Part shown: in pieces, positions 58,961 to 64,000 of the stretch | Layout of the letters: every line of letters starts with the position of its first letter | Position numbering within the stretch: position 1 is the first letter of the stretch | The notes under the pieces: model-generated | Database searches by the model: none | Told to the model about the DNA's origin: nothing | What the model saw: only the letters and a program-made list of their open reading frames with translations | Assembly: GCA_044226865.1 (NCBI GenBank) | Contig: JBGAGE010000002.1 | Location: 310,001 to 374,000 of the forward strand | DNA from: TMP-86 sp044226865 | GTDB taxonomy: Bacteria; Pseudomonadota; Gammaproteobacteria; Steroidobacterales; Steroidobacteraceae | Direction of reading: 5' to 3' | Length of the DNA stretch: 64,000 nt | Program-made: the position numbers and the translations under genes

Positions 58961-59760
58961 GAGAAATCCAACATGGATTTGGGGGCAGCCGCGCCCGGAT
59001 ACGGCTTGCCGCGATAGCGCACGATGTCTTGCGCATGCGTGGCCGGCAGCCCCGGATATCCCAGCATCTTCCAGAACACCTTGCCGTGATTGCCGCCGTA
59101 CATGGGATCCGCGAAGCAGCCTTGCACGAACAAGGGATAGACGATGACGTTGAACCAATCCCGCAGCGGCACCGAGGCGTCCAGCTTGCCGGACTCCACC
59201 TCGTGCAGCAGCGCCTCGGCCTGCGCGGGGGGCAGCTGATCGAAGGCGGCACCGTGGCGCTGCACACAGATGGCGTTCACGGCCTGCACACCTGCACTGT
59301 AGAGCTGCGCGGGCGTCAGCGGTGACTGCAATCCCATCTCCGGCGGACCGGATATCCACGGCCCGCGCATGTATCGCCCCTTGCCCTGCCCGAACGCGCC
59401 GGCAAGTTGCCGGTCGAAGAAGGTCGCGAGGCCGCAGTCCACACCGTTGGGCGTGTACGAGTCGGCCGGACAGAGGATGTTGACCAGGCTTTCCGTGAAG
59501 GCGGCTTCGTCGGGCCCGAAGAACACATAGCCGATGAAGGGTGCAGCCGCCGGGTTCGATGCCGGCGCAGCGGCCACGTCCAGCGCGAGGGCCGGCACAG
59601 CGGCAGATGCGGGCGCCGGCGCCCCGCAGGTCGAAGGCACCGCATCCAGCCCTGCCGCGGCGCTGCCCGTCGCCGCACCCACGCCCACCGCGCCGGTCAG
59701 GGCGGCGGCCCGCTTCAGGAAATCGCGCCGCGCCAGTGCGCTGGAATCCTCGTCGCTCAT
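58957..59760 (-). CDS. Gluconate 2-dehydrogenase subunit 3-like Tat protein
   Basis: A 267-residue protein with a twin-arginine signal ARRDFLKRAAALTGAVG. The remainder has a low-complexity Ala/Pro linker to ~residue 70, then the subunit-3 domain: FFGPDEAAFTESLVNILCPAD, GVDCGLATFFDRQLAG, YPLFVQGCFADPMYGGNHGKVFWKMLGYPGLP. It acts as a piggy-back export and stability factor for the FAD subunit in the periplasm. It is followed with 4-bp overlap by the GMC gene. Confidence 0.87.
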   Translation of the reverse strand: MSDEDSSALARRDFLKRAAALTGAVGVGAATGSAAAGLDAVPSTCGAPAPASAAVPALALDVAAAPASNPAAAPFIGYVFFGPDEAAFTESLVNILCPADSYTPNGVDCGLATFFDRQLAGAFGQGKGRYMRGPWISGPPEMGLQSPLTPAQLYSAGVQAVNAICVQRHGAAFDQLPPAQAEALLHEVESGKLDASVPLRDWFNVIVYPLFVQGCFADPMYGGNHGKVFWKMLGYPGLPATHAQDIVRYRGKPYPGAAAPKSMLDFS

Positions 59761-59784
59761 ATCATGCCTCGATCGGTGGAATCT

Positions 59785-60165
59785 TCAGTTCTTGCGTGCC
59801 GTCACTTCGATTTCGATCTTCATGCGCGGATCCGCCAGTCCCGCGCGGATCATGGTCGCCGCCGGCAGCGCCTTGGCGAACGCGCGGCGCAGCACCGGCC
59901 AGCAGGGCTCGAAGTCGGCGGTGTCCGGCAGGATGTAGTGCACGCGCACCACGTCATCGAGCGAGGCGCCCGCCTCGCGCAGTGCCTGTTCGATGTTGCG
60001 CAGGGTCTGCTCGGCCTGCGCCACCACGTCGTCCTTGATGGTCATCGTGGCGTAGTCGAATCCGGTGGTGCCGGACACGAAGATCCAGCCGTCCACGACC
60101 ACCGCGCGCGAATACCCGATCTGCGCCTCGAAGGTGGACCCTGAACTGATGCGGTGGCGGCTCAT
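59785..60165 (-). CDS. RidA-family protein lacking the deaminase arginine
   Basis: A 126-residue YjgF/RidA-like trimer-forming protein: YSRAVVVDGWIFVSGTTGFD, EQTLRNIEQALREAGASLDDVVRVHYIL and KIEIEVTARKN at the end. In RidA proper a PARS-like segment supplies the arginine that hydrolyses reactive enamine/imine; here that segment reads PAATM, so the arginine is missing. Such members (Rid4-7-type) are not known to deaminate. It is coupled to the upstream gene by ATGA and lies 24 bp before the Tat protein gene. Confidence 0.85.
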   Translation of the reverse strand: MSRHRISSGSTFEAQIGYSRAVVVDGWIFVSGTTGFDYATMTIKDDVVAQAEQTLRNIEQALREAGASLDDVVRVHYILPDTADFEPCWPVLRRAFAKALPAATMIRAGLADPRMKIEIEVTARKN

Positions 60166-60656
60166 GCAAACTCCTCATGACGGGTGAACGCAGCGTCATC
60201 GGCGCCGCTCCAGGGCAGCGGCACCTGCGTACGGTCAGGCGTGATCCAACCATGGCGTGCCGCCACGCTGAACAGACGTTGCTTGGAATAGAACTGCAAG
60301 GGCCAGTCGCTGCGCGCCAGCGGCGAGGCCAGGAGCGAACTCAGCAACCCGGGCAGCGTTTCAGCCGGCGCCGTGCGCTTGCATGCGAGTACGCCGCGCA
60401 TGAACAACTGCGTCATCGTCTCGTGATATCCCGTGGCATCGGTGTTGGCGACACCGACAGATTCGTTGTAGGCGCGGATGTCGCGTCGCACCCGGGCCAG
60501 CGCCTCGTCGGGCGGCCATCGATCCAGGTACCAAAGCGCGACGGCCAGGTGTGCATGATGCGTCCAGCGCGGCCGCGGCAGTGTGCACGCCTGGAACTCG
60601 CCCACGAAGCGCGCATAGGCGGAAGCCGAGTCGATGTTCAATGGCTGCCAACTCAT
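60162..60656 (-). CDS. Conserved-looking His-rich protein of unknown function
   Basis: A 164-residue cytoplasmic protein. The start ATG at 60656 overlaps the small upstream gene by ATGA. Motifs: FQACTLPRPRWTHHAHLAVALWYLDRWP, with a His cluster, then YNESVGVANTDATGYHETMTQLFM with a second HE pair. WPLQFYSKQRLFSVAARHGW ends the core. This pattern (THxAHL and GYHET) is familiar from uncharacterised bacterial proteins and could bind a metal, but no function is assigned. It is probably one operon with RidA and the dehydrogenase. Confidence 0.65.
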   Translation of the reverse strand: MSWQPLNIDSASAYARFVGEFQACTLPRPRWTHHAHLAVALWYLDRWPPDEALARVRRDIRAYNESVGVANTDATGYHETMTQLFMRGVLACKRTAPAETLPGLLSSLLASPLARSDWPLQFYSKQRLFSVAARHGWITPDRTQVPLPWSGADDAAFTRHEEFA

Positions 60657-60760
60657 GGCAGGCGAAAGCGGCGCCACAGCGCCCAGATCCAGGCGACCAT
60701 GAACAGCAGCAGCAACCAGAACGCAACGCCTGACCCGATGCCTGCGGAAGTCTGCGGCAT
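60653..60760 (-). CDS. Small membrane protein, 35 aa
   Basis: An ATG at 60760 has a strong ribosome site (GGGGAGG, 6 bases before). The peptide MPQTSAGIGSGVAFWLLLLF continues MVAWIWALWRRFRLP and stops at TGA 60653, overlapping the next start by ATGA. One TM helix with three tryptophans and a basic tail; N-out/C-in by charge. The perfect overlap and ribosome site are the support. It would be missed by most automatic callers. No family recognised. Confidence 0.6.
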   Translation of the reverse strand: MPQTSAGIGSGVAFWLLLLFMVAWIWALWRRFRLP

Positions 60761-60832
60761 GCCCCGCCTCCCCTTCTTGTGCCGCCATTCTACACGCAAT
60801 GGCCGACGGCATTTTGCGCGGGCGGCAGCGAA

Positions 60833-61879
60833 TCAGCCTGGCAATAGGCTGCGCAGCAACTCCGCCGCACCGAGCTCGCGGCAGCCACTCACGTTCTGCC
60901 CGGCCCACAGGGGAGAGAAATCCCCACGTCCGAGGCTTTCGGCACGCGCCCGCAGCGGCGCCAGCGCGGTGCTTGCCAGCGGAAACTCAGGCAGGTCCTC
61001 GGCCATGGGCCCGCACTCATGCATCAAGCGGTTGACGATGCCGCGGGCGGGACGGCCGCTGAACAGATTGGTGAGCGCGGTGTGGAGAGCGGCCTCGCTC
61101 TTCAGGGCGGCGCGGTGCACCGCGCTGGTGGTGGCCTCGGCACACAACAGGAAGGCGGTGCCGAGCTGCACGGCGCCGGCGCCGAGCGCCAGCGCGGCCT
61201 GCACGCCGCGCGCATCGGCGATGCCGCCGGCGGCGACGACCGGCACCGAGACGGCATCGATCACCTGCGGCAGCAGCGCCATCGTGCCCAGCTGCTCGTT
61301 CATGTCGGTAGTGAGGAAGCAGCCGCGATGACCACCGGCCTCGACCCCCTGTGCGATGATGGCATCCGCACCGTGCGCCTCCAGCCAACGCGCCTCCGCC
61401 ACGGTGGTGGCGCAACCCAGCACGCGTGCGCCCCAGTGGCGCACCTGCGCGAGCAGTTCCGGGGCCGGCAACCCGAAGTGAAAGCTCACCACCGGCGGCG
61501 CGAACTCTGCCAACACCACAGCGCTCTCCGTGCTGAAGGGCCGGCGCGATGGCGCGGCCACCGCGTCGTCGGGCGCCAGGCCCAGCTCCTTCGCATAGGG
61601 TGCGAGACGCGCACGCCAGGCACGCTCGCGCGCCGGGTCGGGCACGGGCTCGCGGTGGCAGAAGAAATTGACGTTGAAGGGCTTGGCGGTTCGCGAGCGG
61701 ATGGCCGTGAGTTCCGCGCGCAGCGTCTCGTGGCTGAGCATGGCGCAGGGAAGGGAACCCAGCCCGCCGGCCTGCGACACGGCCACCGCCAGCGCACTGC
61801 CCTGCACGCCCGCCATCGGCGCCTGGATGAGGGGCAGTTCGATACCCAGCAACCCGCAGATGTCGGCGCGGCCGCTCAC
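60833..61879 (-). CDS. Nitronate monooxygenase (2-nitropropane dioxygenase family)
   Basis: A 348-residue FMN-dependent TIM-barrel enzyme. It starts at GTG 61879, overlapping the ychF stop by GTGA. Motifs: LPLIQAPMAGVQGSALAVAVSQAGGLGSLPC, NFFCH, VSFHFGLP with the catalytic His of class I NMO, AIIAQGVEAGGHRG and VVAAGGIADARGVQAALALGAGAVQLGTAFL. It detoxifies propionate-3-nitronate and similar nitronates. Placement behind ychF is not a functional clue I know of. Confidence 0.87.
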   Translation of the reverse strand: MSGRADICGLLGIELPLIQAPMAGVQGSALAVAVSQAGGLGSLPCAMLSHETLRAELTAIRSRTAKPFNVNFFCHREPVPDPARERAWRARLAPYAKELGLAPDDAVAAPSRRPFSTESAVVLAEFAPPVVSFHFGLPAPELLAQVRHWGARVLGCATTVAEARWLEAHGADAIIAQGVEAGGHRGCFLTTDMNEQLGTMALLPQVIDAVSVPVVAAGGIADARGVQAALALGAGAVQLGTAFLLCAEATTSAVHRAALKSEAALHTALTNLFSGRPARGIVNRLMHECGPMAEDLPEFPLASTALAPLRARAESLGRGDFSPLWAGQNVSGCRELGAAELLRSLLPG

Positions 61880-62967
61880 ACGTTGAAACGGAAGTGCATG
61901 ACATCGCCCTCGCGCACGATGTATTCCTTGCCCTCCAGGCGCAGCTTTCCCGCTTCCTTGGCGCCGGCCTCGCCCTTGCAGGCGATGAAGTCATCGTAGG
62001 CGATGACCTCGGCACGGATGAAACCCTTTTCGAAATCGGTGTGGATGACCCCCGCCGCCTGCGGCGCGGTGAAGCCCGCGCGGATGGTCCAGGCGCGTAC
62101 TTCCTTCACGCCGGCGGTGAAATACGTCTGCAGGCCCAGCAACGCATAGCCACCGCGGATGACGCGGTTGAGGCCGGGCTCATCCAGGCCAAGCTCTTTC
62201 AGGAAATCGGCGCGGTCGGCTTCTTCGAGCTGCGAGATCTCCGCCTCGATGGCCGCGCACACCGGCACCACCACGGCACCTTCCGCCTTGGCGAGCTCGC
62301 GCACGCGATCCAGTCGCGGATTGTTGGTGAAGCCGCCCTCATCCACGTTGGCGACGTACATCACGGGCTTGTCGGTGAGCAGGTGCAGGTCGCGCAGCAC
62401 CAGTTTTTCGTTGGCATCCAGCCCCAGCGAGCGCACCGGCTGGCCGGCGTCCAATTGCTTGCGCACGCGCTCGAGCAGGTCGCGCGATTTCACCGCCTCC
62501 TTGTCCGCGGTCTTCGCGGCCTTGGAGGCCTTCTGCAAGGCGCGCTCCACGCTGTCCAGATCCGCCAGCGCCAGCTCGGTGTTGATCACCTCGATGTCAT
62601 TGGCCGGATCGATGCGCCCGGCCACGTGCACGATGTCATCGTTCTCGAAGCAGCGCACCACGTGCGCGATGGCATCGACCTCGCGGATGTGCGAGAGGAA
62701 TTTGTTTCCCAGCCCTTCACCCTTGGAGGCGCCGGCCACCAGCCCGGCGATGTCCACGAACTCCACCGTGGTGGGCAGGATCCGCTCGGGCTTGACGATG
62801 GCCGCCAGGGCCTCGAGGCGTGGATCCGGCACGGGCACCACGCCCACGTTCGGGTCGATGGTGCAGAAGGGATAGTTCTCCGCCGCGATCTGCGCGCGCG
62901 TCAACGCATTGAAGAGCGTGGACTTGCCGACGTTGGGGAGGCCGACGATGCCGCAACGAATGGCCAT
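61876..62967 (-). CDS. ychF: Ribosome-associated ATPase YchF (Obg family)
   Basis: A 363-residue protein of the exact E. coli YchF length. G1 is GLPNVGKSTLFNALT, G3 VEFVDIAGLVAGASKGEGLG, and the atypical G4 (NVDE in MYVANVDEGG) explains ATP preference. The coiled-coil insert spans ~residues 130-200 and the TGS domain ends the protein (AWTIRAGFTAPQAAGVIHTDFEKGFIRAEV). It binds the ribosome and modulates stress responses. It starts with a 1-bp overlap (TGATG) behind pth and overlaps nitronate monooxygenase at its end. Confidence 0.96.
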   Translation of the reverse strand: MAIRCGIVGLPNVGKSTLFNALTRAQIAAENYPFCTIDPNVGVVPVPDPRLEALAAIVKPERILPTTVEFVDIAGLVAGASKGEGLGNKFLSHIREVDAIAHVVRCFENDDIVHVAGRIDPANDIEVINTELALADLDSVERALQKASKAAKTADKEAVKSRDLLERVRKQLDAGQPVRSLGLDANEKLVLRDLHLLTDKPVMYVANVDEGGFTNNPRLDRVRELAKAEGAVVVPVCAAIEAEISQLEEADRADFLKELGLDEPGLNRVIRGGYALLGLQTYFTAGVKEVRAWTIRAGFTAPQAAGVIHTDFEKGFIRAEVIAYDDFIACKGEAGAKEAGKLRLEGKEYIVREGDVMHFRFNV

Positions 62968-63563
62968 CAGGCTCTACCCGCGCGGCTGTGAAGCTTGGTC
63001 ATGGCGCGCTCGGCGCCCTGTTCGAGCAGGATGGGCAGGCACTCTGCCGCGAAATTCACGGAATCCAGGATCATCTCCTCTTCTATGCGCGGTGCGCGGT
63101 TCAACACGTAATCGAGCACATCGGCCTTGTTGCCCGGGTGGCCGATACCGATGCGCAGCCGCCAGAAATCCTCGCCGATGTGGGTGATGGCATCGCGCAG
63201 GCCATTGTGCCCGCCGTGGCCGCCGCCATGCTTCAAGCGCACGGTGCCCACGGACAGGTCGAGTTCATCGTGTGCCACCAGGATCTGTGCCGGCGGCACC
63301 TTGAAAAAATCCGACAGCTGGCGGATGGCGATGCCGCTGCGGTTCATGTACGTGGTGGGCTTCAACAACATGAGCTCCTGGCCGGCCACGGTGACCTTCG
63401 CCAGCTCGCCCGAATACTTGCGGTAATCGCGGAACTCGCCGCCGTGCGTGCGCGCCAGCAGATCGACGAACCAGAAGCCCGCGTTGTGGCGCGTCACCTG
63501 GTGCTCGGGACCGGGATTGCCGAGCCCGACGATGATTCGCAACGGCAGAGCACTCGCGTTCAT
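62967..63563 (-). CDS. pth: Peptidyl-tRNA hydrolase
   Basis: A 198-residue Pth. It frees tRNA from peptidyl-tRNAs dropped from ribosomes. The N-terminal IVGLGNPGPEHQVTRHNAGFWFVD carries the catalytic Asn and His, followed by LLKPTTYMNRSGIAI, VAHDELDL with the catalytic Asp and KHGGGHGGHNGLRD. Size matches the family (~194 aa). It lies behind rplY with a terminator hairpin between, and is coupled to ychF. Confidence 0.96.
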   Translation of the reverse strand: MNASALPLRIIVGLGNPGPEHQVTRHNAGFWFVDLLARTHGGEFRDYRKYSGELAKVTVAGQELMLLKPTTYMNRSGIAIRQLSDFFKVPPAQILVAHDELDLSVGTVRLKHGGGHGGHNGLRDAITHIGEDFWRLRIGIGHPGNKADVLDYVLNRAPRIEEEMILDSVNFAAECLPILLEQGAERAMTKLHSRAGRA

Positions 63564-63583
63564 GTCGCCACCTCAAAGAAGAA

Positions 63584-63607
63584 GGGGCCGCCCACCTGGG
63601 CGGCCCC
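63584..63607 (-). terminator. Rho-independent terminator between rplY and pth
   Basis: A perfect 11-bp GC stem (GGGGCCGCCCA paired with TGGGCGGCCCC, 2-base loop) followed on the minus strand by TTCTTCTTT. It lies 31 bp after the rplY stop, so it should end or attenuate transcription from rplY before pth. Confidence 0.75.
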
Positions 63608-63638
63608 GATCGTTTTACCGAGAAAGGCTGAAAGAAGA

Positions 63639-64000
63639 TTACTTCTTGGCGTCTTTCTTGGCAGGCTCTTTCTTGGCCTCTTCCTTCTTGGCAGGTTCGG
63701 CCTTCTTCGCCGCATCCCCACCCGCCGCAGCCGCCGGCGCGGCAGCCGCCGCACCTTCCGCAGCCGCACCTTCCGCAGCCGCGGTCGGCTCCGGTTCCTC
63801 GGCACGCGGGCTGTGGATGGAGACCACCGCCGCATCGCCCTTGGCCAGGTCCAGCAACTGCACGCTGGCGGGCACCTTGAGCTGCGACAGGTGGATGCTC
63901 TCGTTCAGGTTCAGGGCGGACAGGTCCACCTCGATGAACTCCGGCAGGTCGCGCGGCAGGCACGACACTTCCACTTCGCTGCGCAGGTGATAGACCAGGC
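63639..64000 (-). CDS. rplY: 50S ribosomal protein L25 (CTC form), C-terminal part
   Basis: The frame runs off the right edge; about 120 C-terminal codons are present. YHLRSEVEVSCLPRDLPEFIEVDLSALNLNESIHLSQLKVP is the TL5/CTC C-terminal beta domain that follows the 5S-rRNA-binding domain. The terminal ~45 residues are low complexity: Ala/Glu/Gly repeats, then a Lys/Glu/Ala/Pro tail ending KKDAKK, common as an extension in beta/gamma-proteobacterial L25. It precedes pth, the standard order. Confidence 0.9.
   Translation of the reverse strand, partial: LVYHLRSEVEVSCLPRDLPEFIEVDLSALNLNESIHLSQLKVPASVQLLDLAKGDAAVVSIHSPRAEEPEPTAAAEGAAAEGAAAAAPAAAAGGDAAKKAEPAKKEEAKKEPAKKDAKK

Overview
The window is about 64 kb of GC-rich (roughly two-thirds G+C by eye), densely coded chromosomal DNA. 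It most likely comes from a gammaproteobacterium of the Steroidobacterales/Nevskiales/Xanthomonadales type. The reasons are the rplY-pth-ychF order, a complete-looking MSHA-type pilus locus, an UrcA-family protein, many exported peptidases and Tat substrates, and a CobS/CobT pair. The assignment to class is fairly safe; the order is a guess. I see no rRNA, CRISPR array, insertion sequence or prophage.

Left part (1-22 kb): the end of transaldolase and phosphoglucomutase, a Tat-exported flavin amine-oxidase-like enzyme divergent from glycerol kinase, an M28 peptidase and a GST. Next come cobST without cobN, a membrane Ser/Thr kinase with unusual catalytic loops, a frameshifted gene remnant coupled to an MFS transporter, and an operon of an SbmA-like ABC exporter with a degenerate ATPase plus a CocE/NonD-type hydrolase lacking the usual nucleophile. 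The section ends with an UrcA protein, a HDOD protein, a CoA-transferase and a 49-residue membrane peptide not previously obvious.

Middle (22-39 kb): a REC-histidine kinase hybrid divergent from a large membrane GGDEF/EAL protein, a polar amino-acid ABC transporter operon, and a gene for an unfamiliar protein made of seven and a half 12-residue repeats. These are followed by an APC permease, a PRC-barrel protein, a gamma-carbonic anhydrase/alpha-hydroxy-acid oxidase pair, a P-type ATPase with a PEEFP ion-site motif, cytochrome b561, an S9 peptidase, an S51 (cyanophycinase-like) peptidase and tRNA-Met(CAT).

Right part (39-57 kb): an MSHA-like pilus locus on the minus strand, in the order mshI, a PilN-like mshI2, J, K, L, E, G, A, C, D, O, P, Q. 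It lacks recognisable mshM, N, F and B. Beyond it on the plus strand lie an extra MshA-like pilin, an unknown polytopic membrane protein and an EAL-HDOD protein. MshE carries the N-terminal c-di-GMP-binding type motif, so the pilus, the EAL-HDOD protein and the GGDEF/EAL protein could form one signalling circuit (inference).

End (57-64 kb): a tight minus-strand operon with a 35-residue membrane peptide, an unknown His-rich protein, a RidA homologue without the deaminase arginine, a Tat-dependent subunit 3, a GMC dehydrogenase and a mono-haem cytochrome c. It is followed by nitronate monooxygenase, ychF, pth and the end of rplY. Many junctions are 1- or 4-bp stop/start overlaps, often with GTG or TTG starts, so translational coupling is the rule here.
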